Source of the DNA: Thauera phenolivorans
GTDB lineage: Bacteria; Pseudomonadota; Gammaproteobacteria; Burkholderiales; Rhodocyclaceae
Assembly: GCF_001696715.1 (NCBI RefSeq)
Contig: NZ_MBFM01000001.1
Coordinates: 666,765-701,372, forward strand
DNA length: 34,608 bases
Reading direction: 5' to 3'
Each line of letters opens with the position of its first letter. Position 1 is the stretch's first letter. The notes below the pieces were generated by a model, which did not search any database, had not been told where the DNA came from, and saw only the letters and a list, made by a program, of their open reading frames with translations. Shown here in pieces: positions 15,506 to 24,217 of the stretch. The position numbers were made by a program, and so were the translations under genes.

Positions 15506-17311
15506 ATGAACCGAATTCTCTGTGTGGCGGCCTTCTTCATCGGGCTTGCCGCCGTGGCCTGGGTGGGCGTCGGCTACGTCGGCACCAGCACGCTGGCGCT
15601 GACGATGACCGCGTTGATCGGCGCCGTCTATCTGGCGGGCGCGCTCGAACTTTTGCGCTTCGATCGCGCGACCGTCGCCCTCGAGCGCGCTCTCGCCGCG
15701 GTCCCGGCGAACCTGCCCCACCTCGGGGCCTGGCTCGAGCGCCTGCCCGCCCCGCTGCGTAACCCGGTGCGGCTGAGGATCGAGGGCGAACGCGCCGGCC
15801 TGCCCGGACCCGCGCTGGCCCCCTACCTGGTCGGCCTGCTGGTACTGCTCGGCATGCTGGGTACCTTCCTCGGCATGGTCGTGACACTCCAGGGCGCGGT
15901 GCTCGCGCTGGAGAGCACCACCGACCTGCAGACCATCCGCAGCGCGCTCGCCGCCCCGGTGAAGGGGCTCGGCGTGGCCTTCGGCACCTCGGTCGCCGGC
16001 GTCGCGGCGTCCGCCATGCTCGGTCTGGTCTCGGCCCTGTGCCGGCGCGCACGGCTGCGCGCCGGCCAGCTGCTCGACACCCGCATCGCCACCGAACTGC
16101 GCGGCTTCTCGCTCGCCCACCAGCGCCAGGAGAACTTCAAGGCGCTGCAGCAGCAGGCCGCCGCCCTGCCTCTGGTGGTCGACCGGCTGGAGGCGATGAT
16201 GACCCAGCTCGAGCGCCACAACGAGGAATCCGGCGCGCGTCTGCTCGCCGGCCAGGATCGCTTCCACCGCGAGACCGGCGAAACCTACAGCGCGCTCGCC
16301 GCCTCGGTCGACCGCTCGCTGAAGGAGAGCCTGAGCGCGAGCGCCCGCCTCGCCGGCGAGACCATCGAGCCCGCGGTGGAGGCCACGATGGCCGCCATCG
16401 CGCGCGAGACCGCCGCCCTACAGGCGCAGGTCGGGGACGCGATCGCGACCCAGCTCGACGGCTTCGCCGCGAACTTCGCGCAACGCGCCACCGAGCTGCT
16501 GGACGCGGTGCGCGAGGCGAACGCGGTCGCCCACCGCGCCTCGGCCGAACAGGACGAGGCACGGCTGGCGGCGATGCGCCATTCGGTGGAGTCGATGGCG
16601 GCCGCGCTGCAGCAGGAATGGCGGGAGGCGGGCACGCAGGCCCAAGCCCGCGAGGCGCACTTGTGCCAGACCCTGGACGACACCGCGCGCCGCCTCGCCG
16701 CAGCGACCGAGGCCCAGGCCCGCAGCACGATCGAGGAGGTCGGCCGGCTGGTGCAGAGCGCGGCCGAAGCCCCGCGCGTCGCCGCCGAGGTCATCGGCCA
16801 GCTGCGCCAGCAACTCTCGGCCAGCCTCGCGCGCGACAACGCGCTGCTCGACGAGCGCAGCCGCATCATGGAAACGCTCGACACCCTGCTGGCCGCGATC
16901 AAGCACGCCGCCGGCGAGCAGCGGCAGGCGATCGACGCCCTGGTGGCGTCCTCCAGCGCGATGCTCGAGCGCACCGGCGCGGGCTTCGCCGAGCGCATCG
17001 AGACGCAGAGCGCGCACCTGGACACGGTGGCCGATCGGGTGAGCGGGGGCGCGCTCGAGGTCGCCAGCCTGGGCGAGGCCTTTGCCGGCGCGGTCGCGCT
17101 GTTCGGCGCCTCCAGCGAGCGGATGATGGACTCGCTCGAGCGCATCGAAGGCGCACTCGACAGGTCGCTCGCGCGCAGCGACGAGCAGCTCGCCTACTAC
17201 GTCGCCCAGGCGCGCGAGATCGTCGACCTCAGCATCCTGTCGCAGAAGCAGATCCTCGAAGACCTGCAGCGGCTCTCCGCGCGCCAGTCGGCGCTCGCCG
17301 GGGAGACCTGA
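15506..17311 (+). CDS. MotA/ZorA-like membrane protein with long helical tail (DUF802)
   Basis: A 601-residue inner-membrane protein. Four helices lie at about 4-24, 28-50, 107-129 and 152-178. The third contains LVLLGMLGTFLGMVVTLQG and the fourth GLGVAFGTSVAGVAASAMLG, the pattern of the pore helices of MotA, ExbB, TolQ and ZorA. A cytosolic loop of about 55 residues separates helices 2 and 3. Residues 180-601 are a continuous Ala/Glu/Arg-rich helical, coiled-coil-like tail resembling the long ZorA tail and ending LSILSQKQILEDLQRL. I recall such tails as DUF802 in databases. Upstream in-frame codons lie within the preceding gene and are ignored. It should form the pentameric channel half of a motor with the next protein. 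Confidence 0.85.
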   Translation: MNRILCVAAFFIGLAAVAWVGVGYVGTSTLALTMTALIGAVYLAGALELLRFDRATVALERALAAVPANLPHLGAWLERLPAPLRNPVRLRIEGERAGLPGPALAPYLVGLLVLLGMLGTFLGMVVTLQGAVLALESTTDLQTIRSALAAPVKGLGVAFGTSVAGVAASAMLGLVSALCRRARLRAGQLLDTRIATELRGFSLAHQRQENFKALQQQAAALPLVVDRLEAMMTQLERHNEESGARLLAGQDRFHRETGETYSALAASVDRSLKESLSASARLAGETIEPAVEATMAAIARETAALQAQVGDAIATQLDGFAANFAQRATELLDAVREANAVAHRASAEQDEARLAAMRHSVESMAAALQQEWREAGTQAQAREAHLCQTLDDTARRLAAATEAQARSTIEEVGRLVQSAAEAPRVAAEVIGQLRQQLSASLARDNALLDERSRIMETLDTLLAAIKHAAGEQRQAIDALVASSSAMLERTGAGFAERIETQSAHLDTVADRVSGGALEVASLGEAFAGAVALFGASSERMMDSLERIEGALDRSLARSDEQLAYYVAQAREIVDLSILSQKQILEDLQRLSARQSALAGET

Positions 17312-17313
17312 GG

Positions 17314-17955
17314 ATGGACGAGATCGACGCCGGCATCGAGCATTCGGGCCCGGCCTGGGCGGTCTTCGGCGACCTGATGTCGGGCCTGCTCGGCGCCTTC
17401 GTGCTGATCCTGGTCGGCGTGCTCGGGGTCCAGCTCGAGCTGATGAGCAGCCTCGAGACCGAGGTGCAGAAGCGCCGCGTCGAGGAGCAGCGCCGCCAGG
17501 CGCTCGAGCAGGCCCTGGCGGCGCCGCTCGCCGCCGGGCGCGTGACCCTCGACGACGGCCGCATCGGCATCAGCGGCAGCGTGCTGTTCGCGCTCAACTC
17601 CGACACCCTGCAGCCAGAGGGCCGCCAGCTGCTGAAGAGCCTCGCACCGCCGCTCGCCGCCTACCTCTCGGTGCATGAGGAGATCCTGATGGTGAGCGGC
17701 TTCACCGACGATCGCCCGGTGCTCGCGAGCAATCGCCAGTTCGCCGACAACTGGGAGCTCTCCGCCCAGCGCGCGCTGACCGTGACGCGCGCCCTGATCG
17801 AGGAAGGGCTGCCCTCCTCGGCCGTGTTCGCCGCCGCCTTCGGCGCCGAGCAGCCCGTGGCCTCAAACGCCGACGACGCCGGACGCTCGCGCAACCGGCG
17901 GGTGGAAATGGCGCCGGTGCCGAAGACGGCCCGCGAGGAGCACGCCGGCTCATGA
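17314..17955 (+). CDS. MotB/ZorB-like OmpA-family protein
   Basis: A 213-residue protein with one membrane helix at about 20-40 (FGDLMSGLLGAFVLILVGVL) and a periplasmic OmpA/MotB domain at about 80-200. Asp20 sits at the cytosolic end of the helix in the same place as the proton-binding Asp of MotB and ZorB (DxMxxLL). The OmpA domain shows VSGFTDDRPV, NWELSAQRALTVTRAL and the peptidoglycan-binding end RSRNRRVEM. The linker between helix and domain is short, about 40 charged residues. The start lies two bases after the previous stop, and the end overlaps the next gene by four. It should be the peptidoglycan-anchored half of an ion-driven motor. Confidence 0.88.
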   Translation: MDEIDAGIEHSGPAWAVFGDLMSGLLGAFVLILVGVLGVQLELMSSLETEVQKRRVEEQRRQALEQALAAPLAAGRVTLDDGRIGISGSVLFALNSDTLQPEGRQLLKSLAPPLAAYLSVHEEILMVSGFTDDRPVLASNRQFADNWELSAQRALTVTRALIEEGLPSSAVFAAAFGAEQPVASNADDAGRSRNRRVEMAPVPKTAREEHAGS

Positions 17956-18353
17956 GCGACACCACCGGGGTGGGGCCCGAAGACGCATCACCGCTCGCCG
18001 CGCTGCTTGCCCACATCCGCGAGCAGTCGCGCCGCGGCGAGGGTGACGACGGCGGAGCGCAGCAGGAGCTCGACTACTTCCGCGCCACCTGGGCGCGCCT
18101 GGGCGTCGAGCGCAAGGTGTCCCGCGCCCTGGCGCAGGCGCCGCAGAACGCCGGTCCGCTCAACTCGCACTTCCTCGTGCTGCAGGCGGTCAAGCAGATG
18201 CGCACGATCTCGCCCGGCTACCTCGAACACTTCCTGTCCTGGATCGACACCCTGCTGTGGCTCGAGCAGGCCGACCCCGGCGGCCGGCCGGCTCAGAAAG
18301 CGGCGGCGCGCGCCGAGCGCAAGCGCAAGCCGGCACGCGGCGGCGGCGGCTGA
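17952..18353 (+). CDS. DUF2894 family protein, last gene of the cassette
   Basis: A 133-residue soluble protein placed in DUF2894 by its core, ELDYFRATWARLGVERKVSRALAQ, NAGPLNSHFLVLQAVKQMR and SPGYLEHFLSWIDTLLWLEQA. The first 35 residues are hydrophilic and the last 25 are strongly basic (ARAERKRKPARGGGG), which could bind nucleic acid or acidic lipids. Translation is coupled to the preceding gene by an ATGA overlap. Function unknown; constant association with the MotA/MotB-like pair suggests a cytosolic partner of the motor. No catalytic motif is visible. Confidence 0.82.
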   Translation: MSDTTGVGPEDASPLAALLAHIREQSRRGEGDDGGAQQELDYFRATWARLGVERKVSRALAQAPQNAGPLNSHFLVLQAVKQMRTISPGYLEHFLSWIDTLLWLEQADPGGRPAQKAAARAERKRKPARGGGG

Positions 18354-18523
18354 AGCCCCGATCGGGCCGAATCATTCAGGATTCACGAACGCTGAATTCA
18401 ACGCATTCCTGTTCTTTTGAACAATGGAAGAAATTAAGATGCGCGCTGAACGTGCCGGGGCGCGCGCAGGCGGCCATCCGGCGGCGCTCCGCCCAAAACA
18501 ATGCCAACCGTCGAGAACCCCGC

Positions 18524-19762
18524 GTGATTTCCCATCTTGAACGTCCCAGCGTGCGCGCCCCCTCGCTGCGCCAGATCCTCGCCGACTCCGGCCTCACCTA
18601 CTTCGCCAACGGCCTGATCGCCTTCATCTTCTCCGCCACCGGGCCGCTCGCGATCATCCTCTCGGTGGGCACCCGCGGCGGTCTGACGGACGCCGAGCTG
18701 GCGTCCTGGGTGTTCGGCGTCTTCTTCATCAACGGCCTGGTGACGATCGCGATGAGCTGGCGCTACAAGTCGCCGCTCGGCTTCGCGTGGACCATTCCCG
18801 GCACGGTGCTGGTCGGCCCCGCGCTGCAGCACCTGAGTTTCGCCGAGGTGATCGGCGCCTTCTACGTCACCAGCCTGCTGATCCTGGTGATGGGCGCCAC
18901 CGGCTGGGTCAAGCGCCTGATGTCCTCGCTGCCGATGCCGATCGTGATGGGCATGGTGGCGGGCGTGTTCCTGCGTTTCGGCCTCGACCTCGTGCGCGCG
19001 CTGCACAGCAACGTCGCCATCGCCGCGCCGATGGTGATCGCCTTCCTGCTCCTGTCGGCCAATGCGGCGCTGGGCAAGCGCATCCCGCCGCTGATCGGCG
19101 CCCTCGTGGTGGGCGCGATCGCGGTCGGCGTGCTCGGCCAGCTCGACGCCGCCGACCTCGGCAGCTTCGCCTTCGCCGCGCCGGTGGTGCAGGCGCCCGT
19201 GTGGTCGGTGGCGGCGCTGGTCGAACTGGTGGTGCCGCTCGCGATCACCGTGCTGGTGGTGCAGAACGGCCAGGGCGTCGCGGTGCTGAAGGCGGCCAGG
19301 CACGAGCCGCCGGTCAACACGATCGCGGTCGCCTGCGGCATCGGCGCCGCGCTCAGCGCCGCGGTGGGCGCGGTCAGCACCTGCCTTACTGGGCCGAGCA
19401 ACGCCCTGCTGACCTCGTCCGGCAAGCTCGAGCGGCAATACACCGCCGCCCTCGTGTTCGGCGTCTTCGGCGTGCTGTTCGGCCTCATGGCGCCGACCTT
19501 CACCGGCCTGATGCTCGCCACCCCGGCGGAATTCATCATGGTGCTCGGCGGCCTGGCGATGCTGCGCGTGCTGCAGGGCGCCTTCATGGGCTCCTTCGCC
19601 GGCGGCCGGTTCACCCTCGGCGCGCTGGTCAGCCTGCTGGTCACCGTCGCCGACATCAGCCTGTTCAACATCGGCGCCGCCTTCTGGGGCCTGGTGGCCG
19701 GCGTCGTGGTGTCGTGGCTGATGGAAAGGAACGACTTCGTGCTTCTGGCCAACCGCAACTGA
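18524..19762 (+). CDS. benE: BenE-family benzoate/proton symporter
   Basis: A 412-residue inner-membrane carrier with 11-12 hydrophobic segments. BenE features include the start LRQILADSGLTYFANGLIAFIFSATGPLAIIL, the segment GFAWTIPGTVLVGPAL, the VMGMVAGVFLRFGLDLV helix, and the later VQNGQGVAVLKAA and TCLTGPSNALLTSSG motifs. Benzoate or a related aromatic acid with protons is the expected substrate. I chose the GTG at 18524; no in-frame ATG upstream fits, and the ribosome site is weak. The 170 bases before it contain a small palindrome, GTTCTTTTGAAC. It is convergent with the thioesterase gene and not part of an evident benzoate operon. Confidence 0.87.
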   Translation: MISHLERPSVRAPSLRQILADSGLTYFANGLIAFIFSATGPLAIILSVGTRGGLTDAELASWVFGVFFINGLVTIAMSWRYKSPLGFAWTIPGTVLVGPALQHLSFAEVIGAFYVTSLLILVMGATGWVKRLMSSLPMPIVMGMVAGVFLRFGLDLVRALHSNVAIAAPMVIAFLLLSANAALGKRIPPLIGALVVGAIAVGVLGQLDAADLGSFAFAAPVVQAPVWSVAALVELVVPLAITVLVVQNGQGVAVLKAARHEPPVNTIAVACGIGAALSAAVGAVSTCLTGPSNALLTSSGKLERQYTAALVFGVFGVLFGLMAPTFTGLMLATPAEFIMVLGGLAMLRVLQGAFMGSFAGGRFTLGALVSLLVTVADISLFNIGAAFWGLVAGVVVSWLMERNDFVLLANRN

Positions 19763-19776
19763 CGCGGCCCCGGCCC

Positions 19777-20184
19777 TCAGCCGAGGAAGGCGGAGAAGCG
19801 GGTCCGCCACGCGTCGTCGATCGGCACCGCTCTCATGCTTTCCATCGAGACGAGGACGACCTTGAGCCGGAACCGGACCCGCTCCTCCTCACCACAACAC
19901 GCGGATATCCCGAGCGTCATCGACGATTTGCCGATCTCCAGCACCTGCAGCGAGAAGCTCAGCTGCTCCCCGTAGGTGCTCGGCCGCAGGAACTGGACTT
20001 CGAGGCTGACGGCGGGGACGCCCAGCCGCAGCTTCTCGTGGAGTTGGTGGAAATCGACGCCGATCGCCTCGCGGAACCAGTCCTCGACGGTCTCGTTACA
20101 GAGTTCCGCATAGCGCGGATAGAACACGATCCCGGCGGGATCGCAGTGGGAAAAGCGTACCTGTTTGAGCTTCGTGAACTGCAT
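19777..20184 (-). CDS. 4-hydroxybenzoyl-CoA-type thioesterase
   Basis: A 135-residue hotdog-fold acyl-CoA thioesterase. The motif CDPAGIVFYPRY (14-25) with Asp15 is the catalytic region of 4-hydroxybenzoyl-CoA thioesterases and YbgC-like enzymes. The C-terminal part (VSLEVQFLRPSTYGEQLSF) has the second-strand pattern. I chose the ATG at 20184, which follows a strong ribosome site (GGGAGGTGAT); longer upstream reading has no resemblance. It is 76 bases downstream of the 3-hydroxybutyrate dehydrogenase gene and probably co-transcribed. The substrate could be an aromatic CoA ester or a short-chain acyl-CoA; sequence alone does not decide. Confidence 0.87.
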   Translation of the reverse strand: MQFTKLKQVRFSHCDPAGIVFYPRYAELCNETVEDWFREAIGVDFHQLHEKLRLGVPAVSLEVQFLRPSTYGEQLSFSLQVLEIGKSSMTLGISACCGEEERVRFRLKVVLVSMESMRAVPIDDAWRTRFSAFLG

Positions 20185-20260
20185 TGCATCACCTCCCTTC
20201 AGATTGCACGTGTACCGCGAGCGCGATCGAATCCACCCGCCCGCCGGCAGGATCAGTGCC

Positions 20261-21055
20261 TTACTTCGCCGTCCACCCGCCATCGACCGGCAAGGCGACC
20301 CCGGTGATCGAAGAGGCCGCCGGCGAGCACAGGAAAACCGCGAGCTCGCCCAGTTCGTCGATCTCCACGAAACGCTTGTTGGGCTGCGCCGCGAGCATGA
20401 CTTCGCGCACCACGTCCTCTTCGGACATGCCGTGCGCCCTGGCCTGGTCGCGAATCTGGTCTTCGACCAGCGGCGTCCGCACGTAGGCCGGGCAGATCGC
20501 GTTGCAGGTCACCGAGCTTTCTGCCGCCTCCAGGGCAACCGCCTTGGTCAGCCCGACGACGCCGTGCTTGGCGGCGACATAGGCCGACTTGAACGGCGAC
20601 GCCACCAGCCCGTGCGCGGAGGCCACGTTGATGATGCGCCCCCAGTTGCGCCGCCGCATACCCGGCAGTGCGGCGCGGATCGAATGAAAGTTCGACGAAA
20701 GATTGATCGCCAGGATCGCATCCCACTTCTCCTCGGGGAAGGATTCGACGGGTGACACGAACTGGATGCCGGCGTTGTTGACGAGGATGTCCACCGCGCC
20801 GAATTCGGCCTCGGCCTGGCCGATCATGTCCCTGACCTGCGCGGCCTGGGACATGTCCGCGGACGAATAGCGGACCTTCACATCGTGCAGACCCTCGATC
20901 TCGGCGCGGATCGTCTCGATCTCCCGCGCCTCGCCCAGGCCGTTGAGCATGACGTTGGCACCGGCAGCGGCCAGCGCGCGCGCGATACCGAGGCCGATGC
21001 CGCTGGTCGAGCCGGTCACGACCGCCGACCTTCCCTTCAGGGTCCCGTTCATCAT
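20261..21055 (-). CDS. bdhA: 3-hydroxybutyrate dehydrogenase
   Basis: A 264-residue short-chain dehydrogenase that oxidises D-3-hydroxybutyrate to acetoacetate with NAD, used in polyhydroxybutyrate turnover. It shows the cofactor motif TGSTSGIGLGIA (14-25), NNAGIQ (93-98), and the catalytic Ser146, Tyr159 and Lys163 in NVASAHGLVASPFKSAYVAAKHG. The stretch CNAICPAYVRTPLVEDQI followed by AAQPNKRFVEIDELGELAVFL is typical of 3-hydroxybutyrate dehydrogenases. The second codon is also ATG and could be the start. It leads a two-gene leftward unit with the thioesterase. Another SDR activity is possible but less likely. Confidence 0.88.
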   Translation of the reverse strand: MMNGTLKGRSAVVTGSTSGIGLGIARALAAAGANVMLNGLGEAREIETIRAEIEGLHDVKVRYSSADMSQAAQVRDMIGQAEAEFGAVDILVNNAGIQFVSPVESFPEEKWDAILAINLSSNFHSIRAALPGMRRRNWGRIINVASAHGLVASPFKSAYVAAKHGVVGLTKAVALEAAESSVTCNAICPAYVRTPLVEDQIRDQARAHGMSEEDVVREVMLAAQPNKRFVEIDELGELAVFLCSPAASSITGVALPVDGGWTAK

Positions 21056-21342
21056 GCTTGCCCTCCGGTTGGGAGCGCCTTCGGCGGCCGCTCCGGTGAA
21101 AGCTTGAAGCCCGTCGCCGCGATCGGCACGAGCCGGGAGGCAGCGTAACGCAACCCGACGTACAGGCCGCGGGCAATCGCGCGGCAGCAGTCGCTGCAGG
21201 CCAGGATCAGCGTTCCGACCGCCCTCGAGATCGCCGCATCGAATGCAGCCCAGGACGCTCGGCTGCTAGAATCTCCGGCAATCTTCGAGCGATCTGGGTT
21301 GAATCGCCTAACTTCTGCTGCGATCGAGAGGAGGCCCCCCGG

Positions 21343-24075
21343 ATGACCAGGCGCCAGGACGCAAGCCCCGTGGAGGCGCCGATTCAGTGGCACACCCTGC
21401 CCACGGCACAGGTTGCGCAGATGCTGCAGACCGGTGTGCGCGGCCTGAGCGAGGCCGATGCCCGCCACCGGCTCGAACGCTACGGACCGAACCGCCTCGC
21501 CCCGGCTAAGCGGCGCGGCCCCCTGCTGCGCCTGCTGCTGCAGTTTCACAACATCCTGCTCTACGTGATGATGGGGGCGGCCGTCATCACCGCCGTGCTC
21601 GGGCACTGGATCGACACCGGCGTACTGATGATGGCGGTGATCGTCAACGCCATCATCGGCTTCATCCAGGAAGGCAAGGCCGAATCGGCGCTCGATGCCA
21701 TTCGCGCGATGCTCTCGCCGCACGCGGTCGTGATCCGTGGCGGACGGGCGCAGGAGATCGAAGCCGCCGGACTGGTGCCGGGCGACCTCGTCGCGCTCGC
21801 CTCCGGTGACCGCGTTCCGGCCGACCTGCGCCTGGTCACGGTGACCGAGCTGCGGGTCGAGGAGGCCGCCCTCACCGGCGAGTCCCTGCCGGTCGAGAAG
21901 AGCGCCGAAACGGTGGTCGCCGATGCCCCCCTCGGCGACCGCTGCGGCATGGCCTACTCGGGCACCCTCGTCGTGTACGGGCAGGCGCGCGGCATCGTCG
22001 TCGGCACCGGCGCTGCGACCGAGCTGGGCAAGATCGACAGCATGCTGTCGGACATCCGCAGCCTGACCACGCCCTTGCTGCGCCAGGTCGATCGCTTAGG
22101 CCGCCTCCTGGCGCTGACCATCCTCGGCGTGGCGGCGGCGACCTTCGTGTTCGGCACCGTGTGGGGGGGGCACAGTGCCGCGGAGATGTTCATGATGGTG
22201 GTGGCGCTGGCCGCCTCCGCGATCCCCGAAGGCCTGCCGGCGATCATGACGGTGACGCTGGCGCTGGGCGTGCAGCGCATGGCTCGGCGCAAGGCGATCA
22301 TCCGCCGCCTGCCGGCGGTCGAAGCGCTCGGCTCGGTGACGGTGATCTGCTCGGACAAGACCGGCACCCTCACCCGCAACGAGATGACCGTGCAGCGCGT
22401 GGTCAGCGCCGACCACGTGTTCTCGGTAGGCGGCGTCGGTTACGCGCCGGCGGGCGACCTGAGCATCGCCGGCCGCATCATCGACCCCGAGCGCTACCCG
22501 GCGCTGGCGATCGCGATCCGCGCCGGGGTGTTGTGCAACGATGCCCGTCTGCGCGACGAAGACGGCCGCTGGCGGGTCGAGGGCGACCCCACCGAAGCCT
22601 CGCTGCTCGTGCTCGGCGCAAAGATCGGCTTCAGCCAGCATCTCGGCGATCCGGCCTGGCCGCGCCTCGGCACGATTCCTTTCGAATCGCAGCACCGCTT
22701 CATGGCCACCTATCACCGCGACAGCGACGACGAGCCGTGGATCTTCGTCAAGGGCGCGCCCGAGCGGATCCTCGACATGTGCCGCGCGCAGTGGGGCCAC
22801 GACGGCGCGCAGCCGCTGGACGTCGATTACTGGCGTCGCATGGGCACCGACCTCGCCGCCCAGGGCCTGCGCCTGCTCGCGCTGGCATGCAAGCGCGCCG
22901 CGCCACTGGGCGAACGCCTGAGCGTCGCCGACACCGAGACGGGCTACACCCTGCTCGCCCTCGCCGGCATCATCGACCCACCGCGCGAGGAGGCGATGCG
23001 TGCGGTGGCCGAATGCCATCGGGCCGGCATCCGCGTGAAGATGATCACCGGCGACCACGCCGAAACGGCGCGCGCGATCGGCGCACAGCTGGCGATCGGA
23101 GTGGGCAAGCCGGCGATCACCGGCGCCGAGCTGGCGATGATGGACGACGCCGCCCTGCGCCGGGTCGCGATGGAAGTCGACGTCTTCGCGCGCGCCGCGC
23201 CCGAGCACAAGCTGCGCCTGGTGCAGGCGCTGCAGGACCACGGCCAGGTGGTGGCGATGACCGGCGACGGGGTGAACGACGCCCCCGCACTCAAGCGCGC
23301 CGACGTCGGCGTGGCGATGGGCCTGAAGGGGACCGAGGCGGCCAAGGAGGCGGCGGACATGGTGCTCGCCGACGACAACTTCGCCACCATCGCCAGCGCG
23401 GTGCGCGAAGGCCGCGCGGTGTATGACAACCTGAAGAAATTCGTCCTGTTCATGCTGCCCACCAACGGCGGCGAGGCGCTGGTGGTGATTGCCGCCATCC
23501 TGTTCGATCTGACCCTGCCACTGACGCCCGCCCAGGTGCTGTGGATCAACATGGTGACTTCGAGCACGCTCGGCCTGGCGCTCGCCTTCGAGCCGGCCGA
23601 ACCCGGGATCATGAGGCGGCGCCCGCGTCGGCCCGGCGAAGCCCTGCTGTCGGGCTTCTTCGTCTGGCGCGTGCTGATGGTGTCGGTGCTGATGATGACC
23701 GGCGCGCTCGGCCTCTTCCTGTGGGAAGTGAACGCGGGCACCGGCATCGACACCGCACGCACGATGGCGGTCAATGCCGTGGTGGCGGCCGAGATGTTCT
23801 ACCTGCTCAACAGCCGCTTCATCCTGCGCCCGGTGCTGAGCCTCGAGGGCCTCACCGGCAACCGCTACGTCCTGCTCGCGATCGCCGCCTGCATCCCGCT
23901 GCAGATCGCCTACACGCACGCACCACCGATGCAGGCGATCTTCGGCTCCGCGGGGCTGAACCCGCTGGAATGGACCAAGGTCCTGGCGGCAGGCCTGCTG
24001 GTGTTCGCCGTCGCGGAGTTCGAGAAACTCGTCGTCCGCCGCACCGGCCTGGCGACGCGCCTGCGGCTGGCATGA
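21343..24075 (+). CDS. P2-type cation-transporting ATPase with altered ion-site residue
   Basis: A 910-residue inner-membrane pump. It has an N-terminal cation-ATPase domain (GLSEADARHRLERYGPNRL), the actuator motif ALTGESLPVEK, the helix-4 ion-site motif IPEGLPA (Glu296), the phosphorylated Asp338 in CSDKTGTLTRNE, KGAPERIL in the nucleotide domain, the hinge TGDGVNDAP, and a C-terminal set of membrane helices. In helix 6 the segment INMVTSSTLGLAL keeps Asn736 and Thr739 but has Ser740 where Ca2+ pumps of the SERCA type have Asp. Substrate is therefore open: Na+, K+, Ca2+ or Mn2+. It lies 142 bases before the Mrp operon, with a weak promoter between. Confidence 0.88.
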   Translation: MTRRQDASPVEAPIQWHTLPTAQVAQMLQTGVRGLSEADARHRLERYGPNRLAPAKRRGPLLRLLLQFHNILLYVMMGAAVITAVLGHWIDTGVLMMAVIVNAIIGFIQEGKAESALDAIRAMLSPHAVVIRGGRAQEIEAAGLVPGDLVALASGDRVPADLRLVTVTELRVEEAALTGESLPVEKSAETVVADAPLGDRCGMAYSGTLVVYGQARGIVVGTGAATELGKIDSMLSDIRSLTTPLLRQVDRLGRLLALTILGVAAATFVFGTVWGGHSAAEMFMMVVALAASAIPEGLPAIMTVTLALGVQRMARRKAIIRRLPAVEALGSVTVICSDKTGTLTRNEMTVQRVVSADHVFSVGGVGYAPAGDLSIAGRIIDPERYPALAIAIRAGVLCNDARLRDEDGRWRVEGDPTEASLLVLGAKIGFSQHLGDPAWPRLGTIPFESQHRFMATYHRDSDDEPWIFVKGAPERILDMCRAQWGHDGAQPLDVDYWRRMGTDLAAQGLRLLALACKRAAPLGERLSVADTETGYTLLALAGIIDPPREEAMRAVAECHRAGIRVKMITGDHAETARAIGAQLAIGVGKPAITGAELAMMDDAALRRVAMEVDVFARAAPEHKLRLVQALQDHGQVVAMTGDGVNDAPALKRADVGVAMGLKGTEAAKEAADMVLADDNFATIASAVREGRAVYDNLKKFVLFMLPTNGGEALVVIAAILFDLTLPLTPAQVLWINMVTSSTLGLALAFEPAEPGIMRRRPRRPGEALLSGFFVWRVLMVSVLMMTGALGLFLWEVNAGTGIDTARTMAVNAVVAAEMFYLLNSRFILRPVLSLEGLTGNRYVLLAIAACIPLQIAYTHAPPMQAIFGSAGLNPLEWTKVLAAGLLVFAVAEFEKLVVRRTGLATRLRLA

Positions 24076-24217
24076 GGACGCGACCCTCCGGATCGCCCGC
24101 ATGAACGCAGCGCGCCGGCCCTGTTTTGATACTGGCATTAAAGTTGCTGTGTTACCCTCGCCATGGCACCGCCACCCAGTCAGCCATTAATCGACTCGCC
24201 GCCCGATCCACGCTCCG

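Noticed and set aside
14778-18353. Calling the motor-like cassette a true Zorya system
   Set aside because: No ZorC, ZorD or ZorE partner, helicase or nuclease is encoded, so only the membrane pair resembles Zorya.
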